NCBI RefSeq assembly: GCF_009765225.1
Contig: NZ_VMSF01000001.1
Location: forward strand, 1,736,001 to 1,800,000
Source: Leifsonia sp. AG29
GTDB taxonomy: Bacteria > Actinomycetota > Actinomycetes > Actinomycetales > Microbacteriaceae
Direction of reading: 5' to 3'
Length of the DNA stretch: 64,000 bases
Under the pieces are notes generated by a model. The model was not told the DNA's origin and did not search any database. It worked only from the letters and a program-made list of their open reading frames with translations. Both the position numbers and the translations under genes were made by a program. Positions 31,182 to 45,937 of the stretch are shown here, in pieces. Every line of letters starts with the position of its first letter. Within the stretch, counting starts at the first letter, position 1.

Positions 31182-32639
31182 TCAGACCAGGATGCCGCGG
31201 TCCGTCGGACGGACCGGCGACGGCAACTGGGTCTCCCCTTCAAGATACCGGTCGACGGCGGCGGCCGCTGCCCGGCCCTCCGCGATCGCCCACACGATGA
31301 GCGATTGACCCCGCCCGGCGTCGCCGGCGACGAACACGCCCGGCTGATCGGTGTGGTACTCGCCGTCGCGGCGCACGTTCCCGCGGTCGTCGAACGCGAG
31401 GCCCAGCTGACCGGCGAGGTCGGACTGCTCCGGGCCGGTGAACCCGAGCGCCAGCAGCACGAGGTCCGCCGGGATCTCGCGCTCGGTTCCGGCCTTCGGG
31501 ACACGCCGGCCGTCGAGGTACTCGGTCTCGGCGACGCGCAGCGCGCGCACCTCCCCGTACTCGTTCGCGAGGAACTCGACGGTCGACGCGAGGTACTCGC
31601 GGTGACCGCCCTCCTCGTGGGCGCTCTGCACCTCGAAGAGCGTGGGCGTGGTCGGCCACGGCTGGTGCCCGGGACGCTCCGCGGGCGGCTGCTTGCCGAT
31701 CGCGAGGTTGGTCACGCTCGCGGCGCCCTGACGGTGGGCCGTGCCGATGCAGTCAGCACCGGTGTCGCCGCCGCCCAGGACGATGACGTGCTTGCCGTCG
31801 GCGGTGATCTGGTCCGCGACCTGGTCGCCGGCACCAGCCTTGTTCTGCTGGACCAGGTACTCCATCGCGAAGTGCACGCCGGAGAGGTCGCGTCCCGGGA
31901 TCGGCAGGTCACGCGGGACCATGGCACCGGTGGCGACGATCACGGCGTCGTACCGTGCGCGGAGGTCGTCCCAGCTGATGTCGACGCCGATGTTCACGCC
32001 CGCGCGGAAGCGGGTGCCCTCCGCCATCATCTGGTTGAGCCGGGCCTCCAGATGCTTCTTCTCCATCTTGAAGTCCGGGATGCCGTAGCGCAGCAGGCCC
32101 CCGATGCGGTCGTCGCGCTCGTAGACCGCGACGGTGTGGCCGGCGCGGGTGAGCTGCTGGGCAGCGGCCAGGCCCGCGGGACCCGACCCGACGACGGCGA
32201 CCGTCTTGCCGGTGAGACGCTCCGGCGGGTGCGGCTGCACCCAGCCGTTCTGCCAGGCCTGGTCGATGATCGACACCTCGACCTGCTTGATCGTCACCGC
32301 CGGCTGGTTGATGCCGAGCACGCACGAGGACTCGCACGGCGCGGGGCAGAGCCGCCCGGTGAACTCCGGGAAGTTGTTCGTCGCGTGGAGGCGCTCGATC
32401 GCCTGACGGCCCTCGCCCCGCCACATGAGGTCGTTCCACTCCGGGATGAGGTTCCCGAGCGGGCAGCCCTGGTGGCAGAACGGGATGCCGCAGTCCATGC
32501 AGCGACCGGCCTGACGCCGCAGCTGCGCCGGGTCTCCGGCTTCGTAGACCTCTTTCCAGTCCATGATCCGGACGGAGACCGGGCGCCGCTTCGGCAGCTC
32601 CCGTTCGGTCACCTTCAGGAAGCCCTTCGGGTCAGCCAT
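31182..32639 (-). CDS. gltD: Glutamate synthase (NADPH) small subunit
   Basis: 485 residues; AAGGAG lies 6 nt before the ATG. GltD oxidises NADPH and passes electrons through FAD and iron-sulfur clusters to GltB. The N-terminal cluster cysteines are visible in RCMDCGIPFCHQGCPLGNLIP and RLCPAPCESSCVLGI (two 4Fe-4S). GSGPAGLAAAQQL is the first dinucleotide fold, GGGDTGADCIG the second, and the C-terminal FVAGDAGRGQSLIVWAIAEG closes the FAD site. It lies 42 bp after gltB and is presumably co-transcribed with it. Confidence 0.98.
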   Translation of the reverse strand: MADPKGFLKVTERELPKRRPVSVRIMDWKEVYEAGDPAQLRRQAGRCMDCGIPFCHQGCPLGNLIPEWNDLMWRGEGRQAIERLHATNNFPEFTGRLCPAPCESSCVLGINQPAVTIKQVEVSIIDQAWQNGWVQPHPPERLTGKTVAVVGSGPAGLAAAQQLTRAGHTVAVYERDDRIGGLLRYGIPDFKMEKKHLEARLNQMMAEGTRFRAGVNIGVDISWDDLRARYDAVIVATGAMVPRDLPIPGRDLSGVHFAMEYLVQQNKAGAGDQVADQITADGKHVIVLGGGDTGADCIGTAHRQGAASVTNLAIGKQPPAERPGHQPWPTTPTLFEVQSAHEEGGHREYLASTVEFLANEYGEVRALRVAETEYLDGRRVPKAGTEREIPADLVLLALGFTGPEQSDLAGQLGLAFDDRGNVRRDGEYHTDQPGVFVAGDAGRGQSLIVWAIAEGRAAAAAVDRYLEGETQLPSPVRPTDRGILV

Positions 32640-32681
32640 GGTTCTCTCCTTGTCGCGGGAAGTCCGGGGAACTCGAGCTCG

Positions 32682-37274
<4,593 letters not shown>

Positions 37275-37433
37275 GGTGACCGTCCTCACAGTGTCGTGGA
37301 TGTGGGGATGTGGTGTGCGGGGACGCCATCGGCCCGTCACGGGGAGGGGTTCCGCCGCATGGTCCACCGGGCTGTGTGCGGCCCGGCGTCTCGCGTGCGG
37401 TCAGTGGTGCGTGCGGGATCGCCTCGACGGGTG

Positions 37434-38426
37434 CTATCGGGAGCCGGACGGGCTTGTGGCCTCGGCCTTCCGAGACCTGGCAGGCTCTCCGTCGGCATCG
37501 TCGGAGACCTCGTCATCCAGGTCCGTGTCGTCAGAGTCTACCGCAGCATCGGGTCGCACCCATTCACGACCCGGAACGTACGGGCTCGGCTCGAGCCCGG
37601 TGTGCCTCCGGGACTGCACGATGAAGAGCGCGACGCCGAGGACGACGGCGGCGAACGCGGCCCACACGTTGCTCGGGATGCCGAGGAAGGAGAACTCGCT
37701 CGGGTCGATCCGGATCGACTCGAGGTAGGAACGGCCGAGGCCGTACCAGACGAGGTAGAGGGCGAAGAGCTTGCCCCACTGCATGCGGAACCGGCGCTCG
37801 ATGAGCACGAGCAGGACGACGCCGATGACGTTCCAGATGATCTCGTACAGGAACAGGGGCTGGAACAGCGTGCCCTCGGGCAGGCCCACCGGGATCGCCT
37901 TGTTGCCGGCGTCGATCTGGAGCCCCCAGGGCAGGTCGGTCGGCAGACCGAAGAGCTCCTGGTTGAAGTAGTTGCCGAAGCGCCCGATCGCCTGCGCGAG
38001 CAGGAGCGCCGGCGCCAGCGCGTCGGCGAAGGTCCAGAAGCGGAGGCCGGTCCAGCGGCAGCCGATCCAGGCGCCGACCGCGCCGCCGATCAGGGCTCCG
38101 AAGATGGCGTTGCCGCCCTCCCAGATGAAGAACACCTTCCACAGGTCGGCGCCCGGGAAGAAGTAATCCTGCGGGTGCGTGAACACGTGATAGAACCGCG
38201 CGCCGATGATGCCCAGCGGCACGGCCCAGAGCAGCACGTCGAGCACCACGCCCGGCTCGGCGCCGCGCTTGGTGAGCCGGCGGGAGGTCCACATCGCGGC
38301 TATGACGATCCCGATGAGGATCATGATGGCGTAGGTCTGGATCCGCCAGTGCAGACCGAAGATGTCGATCGGGATCTGCTGCCACTCGGGCCCCGGGCTC
38401 GGGATGCTGGTAACCCAGCCGCTCAT
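37434..38426 (-). CDS. lgt: Prolipoprotein diacylglyceryl transferase
   Basis: 330 residues from the ATG at 38426 (GGTGG 8 nt upstream); GTG at 38450 is the alternative. Lgt is a seven-helix membrane enzyme that attaches diacylglycerol to the lipobox cysteine of preprolipoproteins. Typical segments are GARFYHVFTHP, FFIWEGGNAIFGALIGGAVGAW, the Lgt signature AIGRFGNYFNQELFG and WYGLGRSYLESIRID. The C-terminal tail (about 295-330) is acidic and disordered. The gene follows trpA, as in most actinobacteria. Confidence 0.96.
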   Translation of the reverse strand: MSGWVTSIPSPGPEWQQIPIDIFGLHWRIQTYAIMILIGIVIAAMWTSRRLTKRGAEPGVVLDVLLWAVPLGIIGARFYHVFTHPQDYFFPGADLWKVFFIWEGGNAIFGALIGGAVGAWIGCRWTGLRFWTFADALAPALLLAQAIGRFGNYFNQELFGLPTDLPWGLQIDAGNKAIPVGLPEGTLFQPLFLYEIIWNVIGVVLLVLIERRFRMQWGKLFALYLVWYGLGRSYLESIRIDPSEFSFLGIPSNVWAAFAAVVLGVALFIVQSRRHTGLEPSPYVPGREWVRPDAAVDSDDTDLDDEVSDDADGEPARSRKAEATSPSGSR

Positions 38427-38497
38427 CGTCGCAACCACCCGATGACTCACCTTTCGATTCCGTTGGGATTCCGCGCAGAAGGGCGCGCGGCCACCCT

Positions 38498-38503
38498 AGT
38501 CTA
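38498..38503 (-). promoter_or_regulatory. Putative -10 hexamer upstream of lgt
   Basis: TAGACT in the 86-bp trpA-lgt gap would give a leader of about 65 nt. The same hexamer precedes rpsA, uvrB, fmt and the HGxxPAAW gene. Confidence 0.3.
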
Positions 38504-38512
38504 AAGCCGCGA

Positions 38513-39298
38513 TCAGGCCCGCTTCGCGCCCTCGGCGAGAGCCGCGGCGACGCGACCGGCCTCGGCGACGCCGCCGTCTCCGAGCGCCTTGACGAGCGCG
38601 GAGCCGACGATCGCGCCGTCGGCGTACTCGAGCACCTCCGCCACCTGCGCTGCGCTCGAGATGCCGAGCCCCACGCAGGTGCTCGTGGCGCCCGCGTTCC
38701 GCAGCCGGCCGACGAGCGTCCTCGCGGCCGCGTCGACGTCGGTGCGCGCTCCGGTGATGCCCATCGTCGAGACCGCGTACACGAACCCGCGGCTGCGTTC
38801 GACGGCCTGACGGAGCCGCTCATCGGTGGAACTCGGCGCCGCGAGGAAGACGCGGTCGAGGTCCGTGCGATCCGAGGCGTCGAGCCAGAGACCGGCCTCG
38901 TCGGGGATGAGGTCCGGCGTGATCAGCCCGGCGCCTCCCGCCTCGGCCAGGTCGTCGGCGAACCGGTCGACCCCGTACTGCAGCACGGGGTTCCAGTACG
39001 TCATGACGAGCACGGGGACGTCGACCGCGGCCGTGATCTCGCGCACCGCGGTGAACCCGTCACGCAGCCGGAAACCGCTCGACAGCGCCTGCTGCGTGGC
39101 GGCCTGGATCACGGTGCCGTCCATCACCGGGTCCGAGTACGGCAGACCGAGCTCGATGATGTCGACGCCGTTCTGCGCGAGGGCCACGGCCGCCTCGACG
39201 CTGGTCCGCAGGTCGGGGAACCCGGCGGGCAGGTAGCCGATGAGAGCGCCGGCGGCCTCGTCATTGCGGCGGGCGATGGTGTCGGCGACGCGGCTCAC
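38513..39298 (-). CDS. trpA: Tryptophan synthase alpha subunit
   Basis: 261 residues, GTG start in a GTGA overlap with trpB. It cleaves indole-3-glycerol phosphate to indole and glyceraldehyde-3-P, and indole is channelled to TrpB. The catalytic Glu is in [17 protein letters not shown] and the catalytic Asp in [11 protein letters not shown]. The phosphate-binding loops GISSAAQV and [11 protein letters not shown] are intact. Last trp gene of the operon. Confidence 0.98.
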   Translation of the reverse strand: MSRVADTIARRNDEAAGALIGYLPAGFPDLRTSVEAAVALAQNGVDIIELGLPYSDPVMDGTVIQAATQQALSSGFRLRDGFTAVREITAAVDVPVLVMTYWNPVLQYGVDRFADDLAEAGGAGLITPDLIPDEAGLWLDASDRTDLDRVFLAAPSSTDERLRQAVERSRGFVYAVSTMGITGARTDVDAAARTLVGRLRNAGATSTCVGLGISSAAQVAEVLEYADGAIVGSALVKALGDGGVAEAGRVAAALAEGAKRA

Positions 39299-40542
39299 GA
39301 CTGCACGGCTCCCTCGTCGATCAGTCCGAAGTAGCGTCCTGCGGTCTCCATGTCCTTGTCGCCGCGGCCGCTCAGGTTGATGAGGATGATCCCGTCGGGA
39401 CCGAGCTCACGGCCGAGCTCGAGGGCACCGGCGAGGGCGTGGGCGGACTCGATGGCGGGGATGATGCCCTCGGTCCGGCTCAGCAGTCGGAGCGCCTCCA
39501 TCGCCTCGGCGTCGGACACGGGGCGGTACTCCGCGCGCCCGATGGAGGCGAGGTGCGAGTGCTCCGGGCCGACGCCCGGGTAGTCCAGGCCGGCCGAGAT
39601 GGAGTGCGACTCGATCGTCTGGCCGTCCTCGTCCTGCAGGAGCATCGTGCGCGCGCCGTGGAGAACGCCGGGGCGCCCCTTGGAGATCGTGGCCGCGTGG
39701 CGCGGCGTCTCGGCGCCCTCTCCCCCGGCCTCGAAGCCGACGAGGCGGACGTCCTCGTCGTCGAGGAACGCGTGGAAGATGCCGATGGCGTTCGAGCCGC
39801 CGCCGACGCACGCGGCGACGACGTCGGGCAGGCGGCCGGTCAGCTCGAGCACCTGCCCGCGCGCCTCCTCACCGATGATCTTCTGCAGGTCGCGGACCAT
39901 CGCCGGGAACGGGTGCGGGCCGGCCGCCGTGCCGAAGATGTAATTGGTGGTCTCGACGTTCGTCACCCAGTCGCGCATCGCATCGTTGATGGCGTCCTTC
40001 AAGGTGCGCGACCCGGTCTTGACCGCGATCACCTCGGCGCCGAGCAGCCGCATCCGCGCAACGTTCAGGGCCTGGCGCTCGGTGTCGACCTCGCCCATGT
40101 AGATCGTGCACTCGAGGCCGAACAGAGCGGCCGCCGTCGCGGTGGCCACGCCGTGCTGACCCGCGCCGGTCTCGGCGATCACGCGGGTCTTGCCGATGCG
40201 GCGGGTCAGGATCGCCTGCCCGAGCACGTTGTTGATCTTGTGCGACCCGGTGTGGTTCAGGTCTTCGCGCTTGAGGATGATGCGCGCGCCGCCCGCGGCC
40301 GCCGCGAACCGGGGCACCTCCGTGATGATCGAGGGGCGGCCGGTGTAGCTGCGGTGCAGCTCGTCGAGCTCGGCGTGGAAGGCGGGGTCGGCCTTCGCCA
40401 GCTCCCACGCCTCCGTCAGCTCGTCGAGCGCGGCGACGAGGGACTCGGGGACGAAGCGGCCGCCGAACTCGCCGAAGTACGGGCCCGTCGCGTTGCGGCG
40501 GGAGGCCGCGTCAGCGGACGACGGCGGGGTGTGGAGGGTCAT
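39295..40542 (-). CDS. trpB: Tryptophan synthase beta subunit
   Basis: 415 residues. It condenses indole with serine using PLP. The PLP lysine lies in [18 protein letters not shown], the GAGQHG loop in [20 protein letters not shown] and the phosphate loop in GGGSNAIG. Length and N-terminus ([20 protein letters not shown]) match TrpB1, the TrpA-partnering form. ATGA overlap with trpC upstream and GTGA overlap with trpA downstream. Confidence 0.98.
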   Translation of the reverse strand: MTLHTPPSSADAASRRNATGPYFGEFGGRFVPESLVAALDELTEAWELAKADPAFHAELDELHRSYTGRPSIITEVPRFAAAAGGARIILKREDLNHTGSHKINNVLGQAILTRRIGKTRVIAETGAGQHGVATATAAALFGLECTIYMGEVDTERQALNVARMRLLGAEVIAVKTGSRTLKDAINDAMRDWVTNVETTNYIFGTAAGPHPFPAMVRDLQKIIGEEARGQVLELTGRLPDVVAACVGGGSNAIGIFHAFLDDEDVRLVGFEAGGEGAETPRHAATISKGRPGVLHGARTMLLQDEDGQTIESHSISAGLDYPGVGPEHSHLASIGRAEYRPVSDAEAMEALRLLSRTEGIIPAIESAHALAGALELGRELGPDGIILINLSGRGDKDMETAGRYFGLIDEGAVQS

Positions 40543-41312
40543 CGTGCTCCCAGGAACTGGTGGAGGGTGGCGACGGGATCGCTGGTGACCAGCGCCTCGC
40601 CGACCAGGACGACATCGGCCCCCGCGTCGCGGTAGTGCGCGACGTCGGCGGCGGTCTTGACGGCGGACTCGGCGACGCGGACCGCGCCGGCCGGGAAACG
40701 GCCGGACAGCCGTCCGAACAGGTCGCGGTCGAGCTCGAACGTGGTGAGGTCGCGCGCGTTGACGCCGATGAGCCGCGCTCCGGTGTCGGCGGCGCGGGCC
40801 AGCTCTTCGGCCGAGTGCGCCTCGACGAGTGCGGTCATGCCGAGCTCGGTGATCAGCCCGTACAGCTCGACGAGCTGCGCCTGATCGAGCGCGGCAACGA
40901 TGAGGAGCACCAGGTCGGCGCCCGCCGCGCGGGCTTCGAACACCTGGTACGGCTCGGCGATGAACTCCTTGCGGAGCACCGGGATGGAGACGGTGCGGCG
41001 CACCGCTTCGAGATCGGCGAGCGATCCGCGGAAGCGGCGCTCCTCGGTCAGGACGCTGATCGCGCTCGCTCCGCCCTGCTCGTAGCGGGCGGCGAGGGCG
41101 GCGGGATCGGGGATCTCGGCGAGGGCGCCGCGGGAGGGGCTGGCGCGCTTCACCTCGGCGATGATCTTGACGCGCTCGGCCGGCGCCAGCGCGCTCAGCG
41201 CGTCGATCGCCGGTTCGCGGTCGAGAGCGGCTGCCTCCACAACGGCGAGCGGTCGCTCGGACCGCCGCCGCTCCGCATCCTCCAGGGCGCCGGCGACGAG
41301 GTCTGCCAGCAC
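40539..41312 (-). CDS. trpC: Indole-3-glycerol phosphate synthase
   Basis: 257 residues, GTG start 4 bp after the HGxxPAAW gene. It closes the ring of CdRP to indole-3-glycerol phosphate. The catalytic lysine is in [14 protein letters not shown], with [24 protein letters not shown] and [12 protein letters not shown] also conserved. It is stand-alone, not fused to TrpF. The trpD and trpF genes are not in the window. Confidence 0.97.
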   Translation of the reverse strand: MLADLVAGALEDAERRRSERPLAVVEAAALDREPAIDALSALAPAERVKIIAEVKRASPSRGALAEIPDPAALAARYEQGGASAISVLTEERRFRGSLADLEAVRRTVSIPVLRKEFIAEPYQVFEARAAGADLVLLIVAALDQAQLVELYGLITELGMTALVEAHSAEELARAADTGARLIGVNARDLTTFELDRDLFGRLSGRFPAGAVRVAESAVKTAADVAHYRDAGADVVLVGEALVTSDPVATLHQFLGAR

Positions 41313-41316
41313 GGGG

Positions 41317-41547
41317 TCAGTGGCCCTTCGGCGTGTACTTGGAGCCGCCGACGCCGTACCCGGCGCGCTTCATGACCCAGCCCACGATGAGGCCGATGAC
41401 GGCGAGGGCCGCGGAGGCCCAGACGATGATCGCGGCGTCGAAGAAGAACGCGACGGCTCCGATGGCGAAGGCGACCAGCATGATGATGACGGCCGTCCAC
41501 GCCGCCGGAGAGTGACCGTGGCCTGGCTCGACTGACTCGGTGCTCAT
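41317..41547 (-). CDS. HGxxPAAW-type small membrane protein of the trp operon
   Basis: 76 residues from the ATG at 41547 (AGGAG 4-5 nt upstream). The HGHSPAAWTAV motif at about 10-20 defines an actinobacterial family of small membrane proteins. Two hydrophobic helices follow (about 17-38 and 42-60), then a basic tail (MKRAGYGVGGSKYTPKGH). The family is almost always found just before trpC, which suggests a role in tryptophan supply or in the TrpE/TrpC membrane context, but no function is proven. Expression may come from the upstream TAGACT as well as read-through. Confidence 0.88.
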   Translation of the reverse strand: MSTESVEPGHGHSPAAWTAVIIMLVAFAIGAVAFFFDAAIIVWASAALAVIGLIVGWVMKRAGYGVGGSKYTPKGH

Positions 41548-41603
41548 GGGACTCCTGCACGTCGGGTGCGCACGTCGGTGCGCACGGGGGTTGGATCGGA
41601 TCC

Positions 41604-41609
41604 AGTCTA
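41604..41609 (-). promoter_or_regulatory. Putative internal promoter (-10) before the HGxxPAAW gene and trpCBA
   Basis: TAGACT in the 67-bp gap after the Trp-associated membrane protein; predicted leader of about 50 nt. Confidence 0.35.
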
Positions 41610-41614
41610 GTGGC

Positions 41615-42373
41615 TCAGCGCGTGGGGTCGTCGCCCCGGCTGAGCTCGTCCCAGCTGTCGATGGCGGTGTCGCGGTCGAGCGTGCCCGGCTCACGCGGGC
41701 TCTCCCCCTCCGCGACCGCACGCGCCTCGGCGTCGTCATCCGGGCGCGCCTGCGGTTCCTCGCCGCCAGCGGAAACCGCCGACGCATCGAGGGCCTCGGC
41801 GGCGGGCCGCCCGTCCTCCGTCTCGAAGCGGGTCCGGTACTTGCGCGACGCTCCCGGCCACAGGCGGGAGAAGACGATGACGGAGGCGCCCCCGAGCACC
41901 AGCACCACTCCGCCGGCGACCGCCGCCCACGGCCACGGCTCGACCACGACGGACTGCACGAGACGGCGGATCGACGCGTCCCCCGCCACCCCGGTCGCGG
42001 TCGTGACCGCGGCCGACGAGGAGCGGATCGGGTCCGCCAGCGCCGTTCCCGCCGAGATCAGGACGGAGACCCCGAGGAGCACGCCGAGCAGGGCGAGCAC
42101 GATGCGGAAGGCCGGTCCGGCGATCGCGAGGGCGGCGGTCAGGGCCAGGCCGGCCAGGGCCAGGGCCGTGAGGGCGGGCGCGGCCGCCGACCCCGCGACG
42201 CTGATCGTCGCAACGTGGTCGGCCGTGTCGACGAGGCGGACCGAGAACCACGACTGCGTGGCTGCGAGCAGGCTGAACGCACTCCCGACCACGAGCGCGA
42301 GCATCGATGCGTACTTCCAGCGGCGCCCCACGGCGGCGCGCCGGACGTCCGCGGTGCTCTCCGCCTCCGTCAC
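41615..42373 (-). CDS. Trp biosynthesis-associated membrane protein (TIGR02234 type)
   Basis: 252 residues from the GTG at 42373, in a GTGA overlap with trpE. Four hydrophobic helices are seen (about 16-36, 52-72, 78-100 and 150-172). They are separated by an extracytoplasmic loop containing TQSWFSVRL, a family-typical stretch. An acidic, disordered tail of about 65 residues follows. The family is confined to actinobacterial trp operons between trpE and trpC and has no known activity. Proposed roles (aromatic transport or membrane anchoring) are untested. Confidence 0.87.
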   Translation of the reverse strand: MTEAESTADVRRAAVGRRWKYASMLALVVGSAFSLLAATQSWFSVRLVDTADHVATISVAGSAAAPALTALALAGLALTAALAIAGPAFRIVLALLGVLLGVSVLISAGTALADPIRSSSAAVTTATGVAGDASIRRLVQSVVVEPWPWAAVAGGVVLVLGGASVIVFSRLWPGASRKYRTRFETEDGRPAAEALDASAVSAGGEEPQARPDDDAEARAVAEGESPREPGTLDRDTAIDSWDELSRGDDPTR

Positions 42374-43902
42374 AGCACCCTCGTCATGGCGTTGGCGACC
42401 GCGACGGCGCGCAGCGGTGCGGCCGCCTTGTTCCAGGACTCCTGGTACTCGTTCTCCGGCACGGAGTCGGCGACGAGTCCGCCCCCGGCCTGCACGCGTG
42501 CCACGCCGTCCATGATCGTGGCCGTGCGGATCGCGATCGCCAGGTCGGCGTCCCCCGCGAAGTCGAAGTAGCCGATCACGCCGCCGTAGACCCCGCGCTG
42601 CGCCGGCTCGAGCTCGTCGATGATCCGGAGCGCCATCGGCTTGGGGGCGCCCGACAGCGTCCCCGCGGGGAAGGTCGCCCGGAAGACGTCGATCGCGCTC
42701 GCCTCGGGACGGAGGTCGCCCTCCACCGACGACACGATGTGCATGATGTGGCTGAACCGCTCGACGCGCATGAACTCGGTGACCTCGACGGTCCCGGCCT
42801 CGCACACCTTGAGCAGGTCGTTGCGTGCCAGGTCGACGAGCATGAGGTGCTCCGCCCGCTCCTTGTCGTCGGCGAGGAGGGACGCCTCGAGGTCGAGGTC
42901 CTCCTCCGGGGTGGCGCCGCGCGGCCGGGAGCCGGCGATCGGGTGCGTGAAGGCGCGCCCCTCCTGGACCTTGACCAGCGCCTCCGGCGAGGAGCCGACG
43001 ATCTCGTAGCGGTCGCCGTCGGGCTTCTCGAGCGACAGGAGGTACATGTACGGACTCGGGTTGAGCGCCCGGAGCACCCGGTAGACGTCAAGCGCGGAGG
43101 CATGGCACTCGAGCTCGAAGCGCTGCGAGACGACGACCTGGAAGATGTCGCCTGCGACGATGCGCTCCTTCGCCGTCTCGACGGAGGCGAGGAAGTCCTC
43201 CTTGCGCGTCCGGAACTCGGGCTCGGCGGGCGTGGACAGGTCGATCTGCGCGAGGACCGCCTCCGCGGGCTGCGCCAGTTCGGCCTGCATGCGGTCCAGT
43301 CGCGCCTGCGCGTCGGCCCAGAGGGCGTCCGCCGTCTCCTCGCCGTCGGCCAGCGCGTTGGCGACGAGCTTGACGGTGCCCGTGCGGTGGTCGATCACCA
43401 CGAGGTCGGCGACGAAGGCGAGGGCCTGGCCGGGCACGGCGTAGTCGGCGGGCGGGCGGTGCGGGAGCCGCTCGAGCTGGCGGATCGCCTCCCAGCCGAT
43501 GAAGCCGACGAGACCACCGGTCAGCGGCGGCAGCCCCGGGATGCGCGGTGTCGTCCAGCGCCGGTGGAGAGCAGCGAGGGCGGCGAGCGGCTCGGCCGGC
43601 CGCTCGGTTCCGAGGGCCCGCTCGGCGTTCAGGCCGTAGTCGAGCCACCGCACCTCGTCGCCCTGCTGCGTGAGCACCCCGAAGGAGGCCGCGCCGACGA
43701 ACGAGAACCGCGACCAGATGCCTCCCTGCTCGGCGGACTCGAGGAGGAACGTGCCCGGGCGCCCCGCCGCCAGCTTGCGGTAGATGCCCACGGGCGTCTC
43801 GCTGTCGGCGAAGAGCTCCCGGATGACGGGCACGACGCGATGTCCGGCCACGAGCGACCCGAATTCGTCGCGGGTCGTCGTGCCGGCGACCTCGGCGATC
43901 AC
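42370..43902 (-). CDS. trpE: Anthranilate synthase component I
   Basis: 510 residues from the GTG at 43902, in a GTGA overlap with hisI (GGGAGG just upstream); earlier in-frame starts are less likely. It converts chorismate to anthranilate with ammonia from TrpG, which is not encoded here. The feedback-site motif is LLESAE (about 51-56, the LLES element that binds tryptophan). The chorismate-binding core has PIAGSRPRGATPEED, LVDLARNDL, SVEGDLRP, TFPAGTLSGAPK and IRTATIMDG. Coupling to the his genes suggests joint expression. Confidence 0.97.
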   Translation of the reverse strand: MIAEVAGTTTRDEFGSLVAGHRVVPVIRELFADSETPVGIYRKLAAGRPGTFLLESAEQGGIWSRFSFVGAASFGVLTQQGDEVRWLDYGLNAERALGTERPAEPLAALAALHRRWTTPRIPGLPPLTGGLVGFIGWEAIRQLERLPHRPPADYAVPGQALAFVADLVVIDHRTGTVKLVANALADGEETADALWADAQARLDRMQAELAQPAEAVLAQIDLSTPAEPEFRTRKEDFLASVETAKERIVAGDIFQVVVSQRFELECHASALDVYRVLRALNPSPYMYLLSLEKPDGDRYEIVGSSPEALVKVQEGRAFTHPIAGSRPRGATPEEDLDLEASLLADDKERAEHLMLVDLARNDLLKVCEAGTVEVTEFMRVERFSHIMHIVSSVEGDLRPEASAIDVFRATFPAGTLSGAPKPMALRIIDELEPAQRGVYGGVIGYFDFAGDADLAIAIRTATIMDGVARVQAGGGLVADSVPENEYQESWNKAAAPLRAVAVANAMTRVL

Positions 43903-44282
43903 CGGTCCTCCCGGGCGGCTTCGGGGCTCTCCCCCACCACGGGCGAGAGCTGGTCGGCGTCGAAGCACGTGCGCGTGCCGGTGTGGCAGGCGGCGCCGAT
44001 CTGGTCGACGGTCACGAGCAGCGTGTCGCCGTCGCAGTCGATGGCGAGGCCCTTCACGTACTGCACGTGTCCGGAGGTGTCGCCCTTCCGCCAGTACTCC
44101 TGGCGCGAGCGCGACCAGAACGTGACGCGGCCCTCGCTCATGGTCCGGCGGAAGGCCTCCGCATCCATCCAGCCCATCATGAGCACCTCACGGGTGTCCC
44201 ACTGCTGGATGATCGCCGCGACGAGTCCCGCCTCGGTGAAGCGGATGCGGCTGAGCGCCTCGTCGATCTCGGTCGTGCTCAT
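43899..44282 (-). CDS. hisI: Phosphoribosyl-AMP cyclohydrolase
   Basis: 127 residues from the ATG at 44282 (GGAGG 7 nt upstream, ATGA overlap with hisF). It opens the purine ring of PR-AMP in histidine synthesis. The zinc-site motifs [28 protein letters not shown] and [20 protein letters not shown] are complete. It is not fused to HisE, which is encoded separately three genes upstream. Confidence 0.97.
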   Translation of the reverse strand: MSTTEIDEALSRIRFTEAGLVAAIIQQWDTREVLMMGWMDAEAFRRTMSEGRVTFWSRSRQEYWRKGDTSGHVQYVKGLAIDCDGDTLLVTVDQIGAACHTGTRTCFDADQLSPVVGESPEAAREDR

Positions 44283-45043
44283 CGTCGTACCTCCAGTCCG
44301 GCGGCGGCCAGCTCGTCCTTCACGTCGCCGATCGTGAGCTCCCCCTGGTGGAAGACGCTGGCGGCCAGCACGGCGTCCGCTCCCGCCTCGATCGCCGGGG
44401 GGAAGTGCTCGACGCGTCCCGCGCCTCCCGAGGCGATGACGGGCACGCTGCTCAACTCGCGCATGGCGCGGATGAGCTCGAGGTCGAAGCCCTCCTTGGT
44501 GCCGTCGGCGTCGATCGAGTTGACGAGCAGCTCGCCGGCACCGAGCTCGATCGCCCGGGTCGCCCACTCGAGTGCGTCCAGCCCGGTCTCCGTCCGGCCG
44601 CCGTGCGTGGTGACGACGAACCCGGAGGGGGTCGCCGCCGAGCGCTTGACGTCGAGCGACAGCACGAGCACCTGCGCGCCGAAGCGCGCGGCGATCTCGG
44701 CCACGAGCTCCGGCCGGGCGATCGCGGCCGAGTTGACGCCGACCTTGTCGGCGCCGCTGCCGAGGAGCCGGGCCACGTCCTCGGGGCTGCGCACGCCTCC
44801 TCCGACCGTGAGCGGGATGAACACCTGCTCGGCGGTCGCGCGGACGACGTCGTACGTGGTCGCCCGGTCGTCGACCGTGGCGGTCACGTCGAGGAACGTG
44901 AGCTCGTCGGCGCCCTGCTCGAAGTAGCGGCGAGCGAGCTCGACCGGGTCGCCCTGGTCGCGCAGGTTCTGGAAGTTGACGCCCTTCACGACGCGGCCGG
45001 CGGCCACGTCGAGACACGGGATCACGCGGACCGAGACGCCCAT
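44279..45043 (-). CDS. hisF: Imidazole glycerol phosphate synthase cyclase subunit
   Basis: 254 residues. A TIM barrel that condenses PRFAR with ammonia from HisH (not in the window). Catalytic aspartates lie in [15 protein letters not shown] (Asp near 11) and [13 protein letters not shown] (near 130). Phosphate loops are [10 protein letters not shown] and [10 protein letters not shown]. It overlaps hisG by one base (TGATG) and hisI by four. Confidence 0.98.
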   Translation of the reverse strand: MGVSVRVIPCLDVAAGRVVKGVNFQNLRDQGDPVELARRYFEQGADELTFLDVTATVDDRATTYDVVRATAEQVFIPLTVGGGVRSPEDVARLLGSGADKVGVNSAAIARPELVAEIAARFGAQVLVLSLDVKRSAATPSGFVVTTHGGRTETGLDALEWATRAIELGAGELLVNSIDADGTKEGFDLELIRAMRELSSVPVIASGGAGRVEHFPPAIEAGADAVLAASVFHQGELTIGDVKDELAAAGLEVRR

Positions 45044-45882
45044 CAGATCCGTGCCGCGTGGATCGAGGTCACGAGGATCGCCCGCGCTCCCAGCTCGTAG
45101 AGGTCGTCCATGATGTGGTTCGTGTGCTCGCGGCGGATCATGACGCGGACGGCGACCCAGTCCGGCTCGCCGAGCGGCGACACGGTCGGGGACTCGACAC
45201 CGGGGGTCAGCGCGACCGCCTTCTCGAGCAGGGCGACCGGCAGGTTGTAGTCGACGAGAACGTACTGGCGCGCGACCATGACGCCCTGGAGGCGCCGCAG
45301 GAGGGTGTCGACCCCGGTCGCGGGCTCCGGTGACGAGATGAGCACCGCCTCCGACTCGAGGATCACCGGCCCGAAGATCTCGAGGCCCTGCTTCCGCAGC
45401 GTGGAGCCGGTCTCGACGACATCGGCGACCGCGTCGGCGACGCCGAGGCGCACGGCCGACTCGACGGCGCCGTCGAGCTTGATGAGCGCGGTATCGACGC
45501 CGTTCTCGGCGAGGAAGGCGCCGACGAGCCCGGGGTAGCTGGTCGCCACCCGCTTGCCGGCGAGGTCGGCGAGCTCGGTGAACGCGGCGGCGGGCCCGGC
45601 GAAGCGGAACGTCGACGCGGCGAAGTCGAGGGCGGCGATCTCGGCGGCGGCTGATCCGGAGTCGAGAAGAAGGTCTCTCCCCGTGATGCCCACATCGAGT
45701 GCGCCGGAGCCGACGTACGTGGCGATGTCGCGCGGTCGCAGGTAGAAGAACTCCACGCCGTTGCGCTGATCGGTGACGATCAGCTCCTTCGGGTCGCGGC
45801 GGCCGACATAGCCGGCCTCGTGGAGCATCTGCGCCGCGGTCTCGGAGAGGGAGCCCTTGTTCGGGACGGCGATCTTCAGCAT
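45043..45882 (-). CDS. hisG: ATP phosphoribosyltransferase (long form)
   Basis: 279 residues, the long HisG with a C-terminal histidine-binding regulatory domain (about 205-279, [20 protein letters not shown]). It catalyses the first committed step, ATP + PRPP to PR-ATP. The N-terminus [13 protein letters not shown], the signature [25 protein letters not shown] and [20 protein letters not shown] are conserved. A 55-bp gap separates it from hisE. Confidence 0.98.
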   Translation of the reverse strand: MLKIAVPNKGSLSETAAQMLHEAGYVGRRDPKELIVTDQRNGVEFFYLRPRDIATYVGSGALDVGITGRDLLLDSGSAAAEIAALDFAASTFRFAGPAAAFTELADLAGKRVATSYPGLVGAFLAENGVDTALIKLDGAVESAVRLGVADAVADVVETGSTLRKQGLEIFGPVILESEAVLISSPEPATGVDTLLRRLQGVMVARQYVLVDYNLPVALLEKAVALTPGVESPTVSPLGEPDWVAVRVMIRREHTNHIMDDLYELGARAILVTSIHAARI

Positions 45883-45937
45883 GGTCGAGTCTTTCGTGAC
45901 GGGTCCGGTGTCGTGGTCGGGATGCCTCGGCGGCCGA

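Noticed and set aside
43899-43910. trp attenuator or leader peptide before trpE
   Set aside because: trpE starts inside the last codon of hisI (GTGA overlap), which leaves no room for a leader; control must act at an upstream promoter or otherwise.
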